Numbered from the stretch's first letter, positions 9,942 through 18,447 are shown. The stretch is 47,361 bases of DNA from an uncultured Eubacterium sp. (GCA_900543485.1 UQRM01000018.1:1-47361), one strand, 5' to 3'. Program-made: numbers and translations. The notes: a model not told the origin generated them from the sequence alone.

Positions 9942-11420
9942 ATGGACACGATAATCATAGCCGCTGTGTTCGTCATATATCTGGGCGTCATGGTGGTCAT
10001 AGGAATGAAGTACTACAACAAAGAAGACGACATGTCGGAATATATCCTGGGCGGGAGAAAGCTTCCGCCCATTGCTGTGGCCATGTCAGCTCAGGCGTCG
10101 GATATGAGCGGATGGCTTCTGACGGGACTTCCGGGACTGGCTTACATACTTTACGCCGGCACATCGGAAGCTATCTGGACTGCCGTTGGACTGGCATTGG
10201 GAACATATCTCAATTGGCTCTTCGTCGCCAGGAGGCTGAGAAAGTATACTCAGGTGGCGGGGAACGCCATTACGCTGCCTGACTTTTTCGAGAACCGTTT
10301 CCGCGATAAGAAGCACATACTCAGGATGGTATCGGGAATATTTACTGTGATATTTTTCCTTGTGTACACCTCGTCTCAGATGGTGGCAGGCGGGAAGCTG
10401 TTCACTACTGTATTCGACATGGATTATACTATGGGTATGATCATCGTCGCCATCATCGTACTGGCTTACACAGCTCTTGGCGGGTTCACCGCTGTGTGCT
10501 GGACAGATACAATACAGGGCATAATCATGTTTTTCGCGTTGCTCATCGTTCCTATCGTGGCCTGCGTACATGTGGGAGGCCCTGGCGCGGTAGCGGAGAA
10601 CCTGGCGCAGCTTACCGATGAAACGCTGCACTTTTTCCCTGAAACCACCGGCGGGCATATAGACAGCCTGCTGCTGGCGTCCGCTCTCGGATGGGGACTG
10701 GGATATTTCGGCCAGCCCCATATATTGGTGCGTTTCATGGCTATAGAGAATTCTGAAATGATAAAGACATCCAGACGGATGGCAATGGTGTGGGTGGTGC
10801 TTACCCTTTCGGCCGCTGTTCTGGTAGGACTCATAGGAAAGGCATTCATGCCTGATCTGGCTGATGGTGAGACTGTTTACATGGAAATGATAGACGCCCT
10901 TTTCAACCCTGTTCTGGCAGGAGTGATGTTGATAGCCATCCTGGCGGCCACCATGAGTACAGCCAGCTCCCAGCTTCTCGTCACAGCCTCGTCGGTATCG
11001 AGAGATATTTACGCCATCCTCTTCAAGAAAGAAGGAGAAGAAAAACAGCTGGTATGGGTCAGCCGTGTAGCAGTAGTCGCTGTATCGGTCATAGCGATCT
11101 TCCTGGGATTGGATCCTAACAGCTCCATATTCAGTCTGGTGTCCTGTGCCTGGGGCGGCATAGGGGCGACCTTTGGACCTCTCATCCTCTTCTCGCTGTT
11201 CTGGAAAAGAATGACGCTGGCAGGAGCTATCGCCGGCATGATCGTAGGAGGAGTGACAGATCTGCTGTGGTACAACCTGTCGGGAGGAGTATTCGACATA
11301 TATGAGATAATACCGGGATTCCTGTTCTCGTCGCTGGCTATCATAGTGTTCAGCTTGTTGACGAAACCATCTAAGGAAATCGTAGAAGAATTCGAATCGG
11401 TGAAGGATGCTGAGATATGA
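9942..11420 (+). CDS. putP: Sodium/proline symporter (PutP, SSS family)
   Basis: Imports proline with Na+ across the cytoplasmic membrane. The 492-residue length and about 13 hydrophobic helices fit the sodium:solute symporter family. The N-terminal S-A-Q-A-S-D-M-S-G-W-L-L-T-G-L-P-G region is the PutP-type Na+/proline-binding segment in TM2. An A-A-x-M-S-T-A-S-S-Q-L-L-V motif in the middle matches the conserved Na2-site helix (TM8). ATG 9942 has AAGGAG upstream. It is followed by an aminotransferase, so an amino-acid utilisation theme is likely, but a strong hairpin separates the two genes. Confidence 0.93.
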   Translation: MDTIIIAAVFVIYLGVMVVIGMKYYNKEDDMSEYILGGRKLPPIAVAMSAQASDMSGWLLTGLPGLAYILYAGTSEAIWTAVGLALGTYLNWLFVARRLRKYTQVAGNAITLPDFFENRFRDKKHILRMVSGIFTVIFFLVYTSSQMVAGGKLFTTVFDMDYTMGMIIVAIIVLAYTALGGFTAVCWTDTIQGIIMFFALLIVPIVACVHVGGPGAVAENLAQLTDETLHFFPETTGGHIDSLLLASALGWGLGYFGQPHILVRFMAIENSEMIKTSRRMAMVWVVLTLSAAVLVGLIGKAFMPDLADGETVYMEMIDALFNPVLAGVMLIAILAATMSTASSQLLVTASSVSRDIYAILFKKEGEEKQLVWVSRVAVVAVSVIAIFLGLDPNSSIFSLVSCAWGGIGATFGPLILFSLFWKRMTLAGAIAGMIVGGVTDLLWYNLSGGVFDIYEIIPGFLFSSLAIIVFSLLTKPSKEIVEEFESVKDAEI

Positions 11421-11448
11421 TCCTGAAAGAACAGCCAGGATCCTCTGC

Positions 11449-11488
11449 GATATCGTAAATACAGCGATGAGTGCTGTTTTGCGGTATC
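11449..11488 (+). other. Long imperfect hairpin between putP and the aminotransferase gene
   Basis: The arm at 11449-11465 pairs with 11473-11488 over about 16 bp, allowing two G-U pairs and one bulged base, with a 7-base loop. No T run follows, so it is not a standard terminator. It lies 28 bases before the next start codon and could affect mRNA stability or translation. Confidence 0.45.
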
Positions 11489-11516
11489 ACGGTCGTACGC
11501 AGAAAGGAGAAATAAC

Positions 11517-12710
11517 ATGATTGCAGATAAAATGAAACCGCTGATGGCTAATAACTCGGCTATCAGGACCATGTTCGAGGAAGGGGACAAGATGAGGGCT
11601 GAGTTCGGGGCCGAAAACGTATACGATTTCAGCCTGGGTAACCCTGACGCCCCTGTGCCTGATGAGATAAAACAGGCTGTAATAGATATCCTCAACGAGG
11701 AAGATCCGGGGACGATCCACGGGTATATGAGCAATGCCGGGTTTGAAGACGTAAGAGAGGCCATAGCTCAGTCTCTCAACAGGAGATTCGGCACATCCTT
11801 TGACAGCGGAAATATCCTGATGACGGTAGGAGCTGCCAGCGGGCTCAACGTGGCTTTCAAGACCATACTTAATCCGGGAGAAGAGGTAATAATCTTTGCA
11901 CCATACTTCCTGGAGTATAACTGGTATGTGGATAACTACGATGGGAAAGTGGTACAGGCGCCGACTGATAAGGAGACTTTTTATCCTGATCTGGAGAGCT
12001 TTGAAAAGCTCATAACGGACAAAACGAGGGTGGTGCTCATCAATACGCCAAATAATCCTACAGGAGTCATATACAGCGAGGAGACCATAAAGCAGATAGC
12101 CGATATCCTGAACAGAAAGCAGAAGGAGCTTGGCAGGACTATTTTCCTGATCTCCGATGAACCGTACAGAGAACTGGCGTATGGTGGAGTGGAAGTGCCT
12201 TACGTGACAAAGTATTACGATAATACTATCGTGGCATATTCATACAGTAAGTCTCTGTCTATACCGGGAGAGAGGATAGGATATCTGGTCATCCCTTCGG
12301 AGCTGGAGGACAGTCAGATGGTCTTTGATACAGCGTCCAACGCCAACAGGATCATAGGGTGCGTCAATGCTCCGTCGTTACAGCAGAAGGTCATCGGAAG
12401 GTGTGTGGATGTCCAGGTGGATCTGGAGTATTACGACAGGAACAGGACTGCGCTGTATGAGGGGCTGAAGGAATGCGGATTCGATTGCGTAAAGCCTGAG
12501 GGAGCGTTCTATATGTTCCTCAAATCTCCGGTGGAGGACGAAAATCTGTTCTGCGCGGCAGCAAAAAAGTATAATATTCTGATGGTACCGGGGACTTCCT
12601 TCGCGTGTCCGGGATATGTCCGTCTGGCCTATTGTGTTTCCTACGATACCATAGTGAATTCCATGGCAGGATTCAAAAAACTGGCGGAGGAATACGGGCT
12701 GCGGCAGTAG
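11517..12710 (+). CDS. PLP-dependent class I/II aminotransferase
   Basis: Fold-type I aminotransferase of 397 aa. Visible features are the substrate/PLP N-N-P-T-G motif, the S-D-E-P-Y aspartate that contacts the PLP ring nitrogen, and the Schiff-base lysine K245 in S-Y-S-K-S with the following R for the phosphate (G-E-R-I-G-Y). An N-terminal region of the G-N-P-D-A-P type resembles aspartate/aromatic aminotransferases. The amino-acid substrate cannot be told from sequence. ATG 11517 follows AAAGGAG. Context is putP upstream and a cell-wall hydrolase with its own promoter downstream, so it is probably read as its own unit or with putP. Confidence 0.9.
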   Translation: MIADKMKPLMANNSAIRTMFEEGDKMRAEFGAENVYDFSLGNPDAPVPDEIKQAVIDILNEEDPGTIHGYMSNAGFEDVREAIAQSLNRRFGTSFDSGNILMTVGAASGLNVAFKTILNPGEEVIIFAPYFLEYNWYVDNYDGKVVQAPTDKETFYPDLESFEKLITDKTRVVLINTPNNPTGVIYSEETIKQIADILNRKQKELGRTIFLISDEPYRELAYGGVEVPYVTKYYDNTIVAYSYSKSLSIPGERIGYLVIPSELEDSQMVFDTASNANRIIGCVNAPSLQQKVIGRCVDVQVDLEYYDRNRTALYEGLKECGFDCVKPEGAFYMFLKSPVEDENLFCAAAKKYNILMVPGTSFACPGYVRLAYCVSYDTIVNSMAGFKKLAEEYGLRQ

Positions 12711-12795
12711 GACAGAATTGCGGTTGAACACACATTTGACTGCCTTATGAGGACGAACAGAAATTGAAGTTTGTGTGAAAATCCTACCCCCTGGG

Positions 12796-12824
12796 TTTAA
12801 ATAGAAGAACAGGTACTGTATAAT
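12796..12824 (+). promoter_or_regulatory. Predicted sigma-A promoter of the NlpC/P60 gene
   Basis: TTTAAA (12796-12801), a 17-base spacer and a perfect TATAAT (12819-12824), giving a start site near 12831 and a leader of about 43 bases before ATG 12874. The only other content of the 163-base gap is weak inverted repeats. Confidence 0.6.
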
Positions 12825-12873
12825 AAATCCGTATTCTTCAATAAGTGATAGTTATTTCAGTAGAGAGGAAACT

Positions 12874-13902
12874 ATGATTACAAATTTAAGGAATTACAAG
12901 AAAGCGCTTGTGGTGACAGCAGCGGTTGTAATTCTGGCAGTTGCGTCAGTGGTTGTCCTGAATATGACAAAGCCGTACGCGGTATACGCGGACGGAACGA
13001 AGGTAGAAGATCCATATGTCGTAAAGGCCGGAGATGAGGAATTGTTCCTTGTGGAGGATTCCAAAACGGCGGAAAGAGTTATAGAAACTGTTATCAAGCA
13101 GTATACGCCTGACGGCGCCCAGATAAACTCCATATCGGTGGATAAGGAGCTCAGCGTCGACAACAAGAGCCTCAGTCGCGGAGAGAAGGCCCCTACAGTA
13201 CTTACGGAAGAGGAAGCAGTCAACTATATACTGGAGGAGAACAGTCAGGAGGATCCGTTGTTCTCGGTAACTATCAACGCTGAGATAGGCTCGGTGGAAA
13301 AGGTAGAAGCCGGTACACAGTATGAAGACAGTGATGAACTGTATAAGGGACAGAGTGAAGTCAAGAGCGAAGGCTCCGACGGGGATCAGATCGTAACAAA
13401 TGAGATAACCAGCGTCAACGGCGCTGTGCTTACATCGCAGGTGATCGATACGGCTCTGCTCAATGAGTCGGTCGATACGGTAGTATATAAGGGTACGAAG
13501 GAAAGACCTAAGGATACGGTCAGAGCTGATTATGGCGGTCAGGTCATGGGAAGCGGCAGCGGTGCCGCTGTGGCCAATTTCGCATTACAGTTCGTGGGGA
13601 ATCCATACAAGTATGGCGGTACAAGTCTTACTGACGGCGCTGATTGTTCCGGATTCGTACAGAGCGTATACGCCCAGTTCGGTATATCGCTTCCTAGGAC
13701 GGTGGGACCTCAGTCCAACTGCGGTAAAGGCGTTTCGTACAGTGAAGCCCAGCCGGGAGATCTGATCTGCTACTCAGGGCATATAGCTATCTATATAGGA
13801 GGCGGCAATATCGTCCACGCGGCAAATTCCAGAAGCGGTATAATCGTTTCGACAGCTAAGAGCTTTGGGGCGATCACTACGGTAAGAAGAATAATAGAAT
13901 GA
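12874..13902 (+). CDS. Secreted G5-NlpC/P60 peptidoglycan hydrolase
   Basis: A 342-residue exported or membrane-anchored wall hydrolase. A basic N-terminus and hydrophobic helix at about residues 11-31 form a signal anchor. A G5-type domain lies at about 130-205 (Ile/Val/Glu-rich, with E-K-V-E-A-G and V-Y-K-G-T-K-E), after a likely DUF348-like stretch. The C-terminal NlpC/P60 peptidase (about 225-342) has catalytic Cys258 in A-D-C-S-G-F and His303 in G-H-I-A-I-Y-I, so the active site is intact. Such enzymes cut stem peptides (D-Glu/mDAP bonds). The gene has its own TATAAT promoter and a strong hairpin just after its end, so it is probably monocistronic. Confidence 0.92.
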   Translation: MITNLRNYKKALVVTAAVVILAVASVVVLNMTKPYAVYADGTKVEDPYVVKAGDEELFLVEDSKTAERVIETVIKQYTPDGAQINSISVDKELSVDNKSLSRGEKAPTVLTEEEAVNYILEENSQEDPLFSVTINAEIGSVEKVEAGTQYEDSDELYKGQSEVKSEGSDGDQIVTNEITSVNGAVLTSQVIDTALLNESVDTVVYKGTKERPKDTVRADYGGQVMGSGSGAAVANFALQFVGNPYKYGGTSLTDGADCSGFVQSVYAQFGISLPRTVGPQSNCGKGVSYSEAQPGDLICYSGHIAIYIGGGNIVHAANSRSGIIVSTAKSFGAITTVRRIIE

Positions 13903-13933
13903 TCTGACATAAAAAGAATAAGGTAGGAAAACA

Positions 13934-13973
13934 AGGCTGCCCGTCGACCGGCAATGGTTCGGTGAGGCAGCCT
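13934..13973 (+). terminator. Probable terminator of the NlpC/P60 gene
   Basis: Perfect 8-bp GC-rich stem AGGCTGCC (13934-13941) / GGCAGCCT (13966-13973) with further pairing possible in the 24-base loop, followed by TGATTATTT. The T run is weak but the position, 32 bases after the stop codon, is right. It also covers a GTG (13962) in frame with the next gene, which argues against that codon as a start. Confidence 0.6.
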
Positions 13974-14033
13974 GATTATTTGGCAGGAGAAAGGCTCGCT
14001 GCCGATGGGAGGCTGGTTTTCACGGAGAGAAAA

Positions 14034-15272
14034 ATGATATACAGGATGTTTTGCAGGCTGTTCCAGGCGGTGATGAAAGCGGTCATGTACGCGCTGCCGT
14101 GGCATACGCCTGACGTTCTTGAAGGGGATGAGGCCCTGAAGAGAATGGTGGACGACATCGAAAATCAAGGTATAAACAAAGTCATGGTAGTGATGGGACC
14201 CAGTATGATGAAGCGTGGTCTTCCCCAGTCCATGTTGGATATTATGAGCCGCAGAGCCATACAATACGTGATCTTTGACAAACTCACTTCAGATCCCACT
14301 GATGAGCAGGTAGAATCAGGGGCGAGACGCTACCGGGAGGCGGGATGTCAGGGAATGGTGCTATTTGGAGGCGGATCACCTATGGATTGCGGCAAAGCTA
14401 TAGCGGCGCGCATCGCCAGACCGGGGAAGAGTGTGAAACAGCTGCAGGGCGCGCTGAAAGTCCGTCACAGAAAGGATGTGCCGTTGATGTGGGCTGTACC
14501 GACGACCGCCGGAACAGGCTCTGAGACGACAATGGCAGCTGTGATATCTGACAGCGTAACTCATAGAAAAAAGTCTATAAACGATCCATCTATAATCCCG
14601 CATGTGTGTGTGCTGGATCCGGCCCTCACGGTCGGTCTTTCTCCCGAGATGACTGCTTATACTGGCATGGACGCACTCTGCCATGCGGTAGAAGCGTATA
14701 TCAATAAGACTTACAACACAGAGCGGGAAGATAAGATGGCAAAAGACGCCGTAAAATTGATCCATGATAATTTGATAAAGGTATACCATAATGGTGGCGA
14801 CGTCGACGGCAGGAGGAAAATGCAGCTTGCTGCTTTTTTTGCCGGGAGAGCGTTCACCCGCGGCTGTGTCGGGTATGTTCATGCTATAGGACATGGGATA
14901 GGAGGATTATATGGTCTCCCTCATGGAAAAGTCATGGCTGTGCTGCTGCCTTACGTGCTGGAGGTCTATGGAAGCTACGCCGAGGAGAGATTGGCTGAGC
15001 TGGCTGATGCCTGTGGGATCATGGACGGAGAAAGGGCAGCAGAGGCTGTATCCGATAGGGAAAAGGCGATAGCCTTCATAAACTGGATAAGAAGTGTTGA
15101 TCGTCAATTGACGATCCCGGAAAAGCTGAGATGTATCAAGGCCGAGGATGTGCCAACTATAGCACGGTGGGCGGCGGAGGAAGCGAACCCGTTGTATCCG
15201 GTGCCGAAGATATTAGTCAGGGAGGAGCTGGAGAAGCTGATAATACAGATAGCTGGAAGTCCGGAGAAATAG
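14034..15272 (+). CDS. Iron-containing alcohol dehydrogenase
   Basis: Group III (Fe-ADH) NAD(P)-dependent alcohol/aldehyde oxidoreductase of 412 aa. Visible motifs are G-G-G-S-P-M-D (dinucleotide site), T-T-A-G-T-G-S-E, the metal-ligand region G-M-D-A-L-C-H-A-V-E-A-Y, and G-H-G-I-G-G-L-Y-G-L-P-H-G with the last metal histidines. I place the start at ATG 14034, four bases after GGAGAG. The longer frame from GTG 13962 begins inside a hairpin arm, adds 24 non-family residues and has no ribosome site. Substrate is unknown; butanol or ethanol formation during fermentation is typical of the family. The gene stands alone between two terminator/promoter regions. Confidence 0.92.
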   Translation: MIYRMFCRLFQAVMKAVMYALPWHTPDVLEGDEALKRMVDDIENQGINKVMVVMGPSMMKRGLPQSMLDIMSRRAIQYVIFDKLTSDPTDEQVESGARRYREAGCQGMVLFGGGSPMDCGKAIAARIARPGKSVKQLQGALKVRHRKDVPLMWAVPTTAGTGSETTMAAVISDSVTHRKKSINDPSIIPHVCVLDPALTVGLSPEMTAYTGMDALCHAVEAYINKTYNTEREDKMAKDAVKLIHDNLIKVYHNGGDVDGRRKMQLAAFFAGRAFTRGCVGYVHAIGHGIGGLYGLPHGKVMAVLLPYVLEVYGSYAEERLAELADACGIMDGERAAEAVSDREKAIAFINWIRSVDRQLTIPEKLRCIKAEDVPTIARWAAEEANPLYPVPKILVREELEKLIIQIAGSPEK

Positions 15273-15325
15273 CAGACGTGGATACCCATAAAAGAGGAAA
15301 AGGGAAAAATTTTCCGATAAAACTA

Positions 15326-15354
15326 TTGACAAAACTTTTGAAAAATAGTATCAT
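15326..15354 (+). promoter_or_regulatory. Strong promoter upstream of the DUF2325 gene
   Basis: Consensus TTGACA (15326-15331), 17-base spacer, TATCAT (15349-15354). The start site is expected near 15361. A palindrome begins right there, the usual layout for repressor control. The leader to ATG 15593 would be about 230 bases. Confidence 0.75.
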
Positions 15355-15361
15355 AATAAAA

Positions 15362-15381
15362 AAGTTAGTTAACAATAACTT
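15362..15381. promoter_or_regulatory. Operator-like palindrome GTTAG-N6-ATAAC at the start site
   Basis: AAGTTA (15362-15367) and TAACTT (15376-15381) form a palindrome centred at 15371.5. Its core GTTAG (15364-15368)-N6-ATAAC (15375-15379) begins 9 bases after the -10 box. The same GTTAG-N6-CTAAC form recurs at 15448, 42788 and 42937. Binding protein unknown; a metal-responsive DtxR/IdeR-like repressor is my inference. Confidence 0.6.
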
Positions 15382-15405
15382 AAGTGCCTAAAATAACAAA
15401 GACGG

Positions 15406-15435
15406 ATATACGGGCATGAAATATTGCCCGTATAT
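15406..15435 (+). other. Perfect 11-bp hairpin in the DUF2325 leader
   Basis: ATATACGGGCA (15406-15416) pairs perfectly with TGCCCGTATAT (15425-15435) around an 8-base loop, about 45 bases into the predicted transcript. It is followed by TTAAAAA, too short a T run for a confident terminator; it may be an attenuator or stability element. No open frame longer than a few codons lies between 15361 and 15592; the rest of this 320-base gap holds a second palindrome and a possibly structured GC-rich stretch at 15500-15570. Confidence 0.5.
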
Positions 15436-15447
15436 TTAAAAAGCTGA

Positions 15448-15463
15448 GTTAGTAAAAACTAAC
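15448..15463. promoter_or_regulatory. Second GTTAG-N6-CTAAC palindrome
   Basis: Perfect half-sites GTTAG (15448-15452) and CTAAC (15459-15463) with spacer TAAAAA. It differs at one base out of 16 from the copy at 42788-42803. It lies about 87 bases inside the predicted DUF2325 transcript; no second promoter is obvious beside it. Confidence 0.6.
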
Positions 15464-15592
15464 CAAGCAAAAAACAACAGAAGCTAATAACTGTAAATGC
15501 AGGCGGTACGCTTGCCGGCAGCAAATAAGATACGCCGATAAAAGCGAAACCCCGGAAGAAGGAAGGATATACATCGAGGACAGGAGGATGTA

Positions 15593-15889
15593 ATGAGTGT
15601 GGTAATAATCGGAGGGCATGAGAGAATGGTCCGTCAATATGAGGAGATCTGTGAGAAGCATGGATGTGATGCAAAGGTATTCGTAAAGGAGCGGAGCGGA
15701 TTCAAAAAGAATCTGGGGACGCCGGACCTTATGATACTGCTGACTAATACGGTGTCTCACAAGATGGTGAAAAGCGCGGTCAGCGAAGCCAGGAGGAACA
15801 AGATACAGATAGCCAGGGCACATAGCAGCAGCGCATCAGCTCTGACAAATGTGCTGCGGCAGCACGGCGCGGGGCCGATCGATAATTGA
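15593..15889 (+). CDS. DUF2325 domain-containing protein
   Basis: Small 98-residue protein matching the DUF2325 pattern: it begins V-V-I-I-G-G-H-E, has a central D-L-M-I-L-L-T-N-T-V-S-H motif and ends with a short A-R-A-H-S-S-S-A-S-A-L region. The fold is probably a single Rossmann-like alpha/beta domain without membrane segments. The function is not established. From general knowledge, relatives in Clostridia often sit near ferrous-iron uptake (feoAB) genes, which agrees with the metalloregulator-like operator here, but no feo gene is present. ATG 15593 follows ACAGGAGG. The gene is monocistronic and convergent with the molybdenum operon. Confidence 0.82.
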   Translation: MSVVIIGGHERMVRQYEEICEKHGCDAKVFVKERSGFKKNLGTPDLMILLTNTVSHKMVKSAVSEARRNKIQIARAHSSSASALTNVLRQHGAGPIDN

Positions 15890-15958
15890 GGTGGAATGAA
15901 GCATCGGAAAAAGCGGGATTTTCGTGAAAATATATGACCAAATAAGCACACATGGAGA

Positions 15959-15997
15959 AAGAGGCCACCGTATCAGGGTATGATACGGCGGCCTCTT
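15959..15997. terminator. Bidirectional terminator between DUF2325 and the molybdenum operon
   Basis: A 17-bp stem with one mismatch: 15959-15975 pairs with 15981-15997 around loop GGGTA. On the minus strand the hairpin runs into CTCTTTCTCC, so it best serves the operon ending at 16063; on the plus strand it would stop the DUF2325 transcript. Confidence 0.65.
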
Positions 15998-16062
15998 CCT
16001 CGTATTCATAGAGAGATGTACGGATGTAACTATCTGCATCATGGTTTGGGCTTTTTTATCGT

Positions 16063-17082
16063 TTACGCCTTCCCGAAGCCGCATACCGGGAAGGTGCAGG
16101 TCTTGCAGTTGAGACATAGACCTCCGTGAGCCAGTCCGTTGATATCCTGCTTGGTTATTCGTTCTCCTGCCAGCAATCTTGGTACTATCAGGTCGAAGAT
16201 GCTTGTGCGGCTGTACATTACGCAGCCGGGGAGCCCGACAACGGGAACATCCCCTATGTATGACAACATGAACATGGCGCCGGGGAGGACAGGCGCTCCG
16301 TAGCTGATCACTTCTCCTCCGGCCTTGCGGATACCGGACGGCGTTCTGTCGTCCGGGTCGACAGACATGCCGCCTGTGATGCCTACTATATCCATGCCCT
16401 CATCTATCAGCTGCCTGATGCAGTCGGCGATCATCTCATCGTCGTCATCTGCAAAGAGCTGCTTTTCAACTTTGCTGCCCAGGTTACCGAATTTCTCTAC
16501 AAGGACAGGACCAAAAGCGTCTTTTATGATACCGTTGTATACCTCGCTGCCGGTAGTTACGACCCCGACCTTCATTTCCTTCAGAGGGACGATCTTCACG
16601 ATAGGGGTATCTCCCAGGATGGCTTCCGCCTTTTTCAGCACTTCTTCAGCTACGAAAAGTGGGATTATCCTGGTACCGGCCAGTTTCTCTCCCTGACGGA
16701 CCACGATGTTCTCGTGTATGGTGGCGAACATTATTTCATCCTGAGAAACCAGCTGATACAGCCTTTCGCGATCTATCTTCAGGAGGCCGGTAACAGCCGC
16801 CTTCAGTTCTATCTTACCTTCCGACGGTTCTGTCAGCTCTATGCCTTCGCCAGCGGCTTTAGAGGCTATTCTGTAGGCGGCCTCGTTCTCATGGACATCG
16901 GTATCGTTTTTCTCCAGGACGAACAGATGCTTCTTACCCATGGAGAGCAGCAGAGGGATATCTTCCTCTGCGATTATATGCCCTTTTTTAAATTTAGGGC
17001 CCTTGTACTGGCCCGGTATTATCTGAGTGATATCATGAGCAAGTACTGTTCCTACGGCCTGTTCTACGGCGACTTCTTTCAT
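16063..17082 (-). CDS. Molybdopterin-binding protein (MoeA/MogA-like domain)
   Basis: A 339-residue protein with a C-terminal MoCF-type molybdopterin-binding fold. It shows the G-V-V-T-T-G-S-E-V region (about 172-180), an acidic D-D-D-D-E loop and the G-I-T-G-G-M-S-V-D-P-D-D-R-T-P glycine motif typical of this fold. The N-terminal ~150 residues resemble the MoeA-like scaffold. The last ~16 residues form a cysteine cluster (C-L-N-C-K-T-C-T-F-P-V-C) that may bind metal or an Fe-S cluster. It is probably involved in molybdenum-cofactor assembly or metal insertion. Its start overlaps the modC stop by 4 bases (ATGA), so it is translationally coupled as last gene of modABC. Confidence 0.85.
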   Translation of the reverse strand: MKEVAVEQAVGTVLAHDITQIIPGQYKGPKFKKGHIIAEEDIPLLLSMGKKHLFVLEKNDTDVHENEAAYRIASKAAGEGIELTEPSEGKIELKAAVTGLLKIDRERLYQLVSQDEIMFATIHENIVVRQGEKLAGTRIIPLFVAEEVLKKAEAILGDTPIVKIVPLKEMKVGVVTTGSEVYNGIIKDAFGPVLVEKFGNLGSKVEKQLFADDDDEMIADCIRQLIDEGMDIVGITGGMSVDPDDRTPSGIRKAGGEVISYGAPVLPGAMFMLSYIGDVPVVGLPGCVMYSRTSIFDLIVPRLLAGERITKQDINGLAHGGLCLNCKTCTFPVCGFGKA

Positions 17083-17741
17083 TTGATTATCCTACCTTCC
17101 TTCAGGGTGATATTTTTATCGGCGAAGAGCTCGGTTTCGCGATGGTTGTGAGTTATCAGGATTGTCGGTATCCTCAGGCTCTCCTTGAAATCCAGGAATT
17201 CTTCGTATATCTTTCCCTTGGTGTTCTCGTCCAGCGCTGAGAAAGGCTCGTCCAGGAGAAGGAGAGACGGTCTGGTCACCATCGCTCTGGCCAGCGCGAC
17301 ACGCTGCTTCTCACCACCGGATATAGCAGTAGAGTTTTTCTTGGCCAGATGGGCTACCCCCAGCATTTCCATCATGTTATCGGCATATTCAAGCATAGGC
17401 TTCCTGGTAGCCTTGCGCCTGTACACCTTTTTGTTTTTCAATCCATAGAGCACGTTTTCGCGTACTGTCATGTTGGGAAACAAGGCATAATTCTGGAAGA
17501 GATAGCCGATGTTCCTCTTTTCAGCAGTGACATTTACCTTATCAGTATGACTGAAAAGAACCTTGTCGTCAATGGTGATTTTCCCGTCATCAGGAGTGAT
17601 GATACCGGCCAGACAGTTGAGTATGGTCGTCTTTCCCGCGCCGGAGGAGCCTTCTATGACCAGGAGTTCGTTTTCCATGGTGAATTCCACGTCCAGTGTA
17701 AAGTAATTGAGCTTTTTTATCAATTTGAAGGACACTGCCAT
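17079..17741 (-). CDS. modC: Molybdate ABC transporter ATP-binding protein
   Basis: A 220-residue ABC ATPase that drives molybdate (or tungstate) import with ModB. It has Walker A G-S-S-G-A-G-K-T-T (about 32-40), signature I-S-G-G-E-K-Q-R, Walker B L-L-L-L-D-E-P-F-S-A-L-D and an H-loop (I-T-H-N). It ends after the core ATPase and lacks the C-terminal TOBE molybdate-binding domain of classic ~350-aa ModC. It is packed against modB (stop and start adjacent) and overlaps the molybdopterin-binding gene by 4 bases. Assignment as ModC rests on its neighbours. Confidence 0.88.
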   Translation of the reverse strand: MAVSFKLIKKLNYFTLDVEFTMENELLVIEGSSGAGKTTILNCLAGIITPDDGKITIDDKVLFSHTDKVNVTAEKRNIGYLFQNYALFPNMTVRENVLYGLKNKKVYRRKATRKPMLEYADNMMEMLGVAHLAKKNSTAISGGEKQRVALARAMVTRPSLLLLDEPFSALDENTKGKIYEEFLDFKESLRIPTILITHNHRETELFADKNITLKEGRIIK

Positions 17742-18413
17742 TTACATCAGACCTCCTTTGCTCTTTCTTCTTTTCAGCCAGAGATTGAGGCCGAATACCA
17801 AAGCGAAGCTGAAGGCTACCATTACGACTACCAGAGCCATGGCTTCATCATCTCTGCCTACCACGGCCGCGTAATATATAGATGTAGGGATGGTCTGTGT
17901 TTTGCCGGGGATATTGCCTGCCAACATCAGGGTGGCTCCGAATTCGCCCAGCGCTCTGGCAAAGGCGAGAACTACGCCGCTGACGATGCCCGGTCCCGAC
18001 AGTGGGAAGGTTACAGTCCTGAAAACTTTGAAAGGGCTGCTTCCCAGGGTCCTGGCCGCCAGCTCATAGCTGGGGTCGACGCTCTGAAAGGCTCCTTTTG
18101 CGTTCTGATACATAAGAGGCAGCGCGACTACGCACGCTGCGATGACACAGGCTATCCAGGTGAAAACCACCTGAACCCCGAAGGTATCAAGAAGAAAAGC
18201 CCCTATGGGGCCTCTTCTTCCAAAAACCTTCAAGAGCAGATAACCTACTATCGATGGAGGTAAAATCATAGGGAGGATCAGTATTGTCTCCCATACGTTT
18301 TTGCCGGGTACGTTCCTCTTCGTAAGGAGATATGCGAAGAACACTCCCAGGAAAAACGCTATTACCGTCGCGAGCGTCGCGACTTTAAGTGATAAAATAA
18401 TAGGATCAAACAT
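17742..18413 (-). CDS. modB: Molybdate ABC transporter permease
   Basis: Membrane subunit with about five to six hydrophobic helices and the binding-protein-dependent transport loop (A-A-R-T-L-G-S-S-P-F-K-V-F, the EAA-type contact to the ATPase). ATG 18413 gives 223 aa and an N-terminus (M-F-D-P-I-I-L-S-L-K-V-A) that matches family starts. An in-frame TTG at 18434 would add seven residues but has no better ribosome site. modA lies upstream, modC directly downstream with no gap. Confidence 0.92.
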   Translation of the reverse strand: MFDPIILSLKVATLATVIAFFLGVFFAYLLTKRNVPGKNVWETILILPMILPPSIVGYLLLKVFGRRGPIGAFLLDTFGVQVVFTWIACVIAACVVALPLMYQNAKGAFQSVDPSYELAARTLGSSPFKVFRTVTFPLSGPGIVSGVVLAFARALGEFGATLMLAGNIPGKTQTIPTSIYYAAVVGRDDEAMALVVVMVAFSFALVFGLNLWLKRRKSKGGLM

Positions 18414-18447
18414 ATCTACTCGATTCAAATCCAAAAGGTTGCGGTGT

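Noticed and set aside
13962..14033. GTG start giving a longer iron alcohol dehydrogenase
   Set aside because: The codon lies in the right arm of a terminator-like hairpin and has no ribosome-binding site; ATG 14034 fits both the GGAGAG site and the family's N-terminus.
17349..18263. Plus-strand open frame of 304 codons across modC/modB
   Set aside because: Antisense shadow of two conserved transporter genes, no family-like features.
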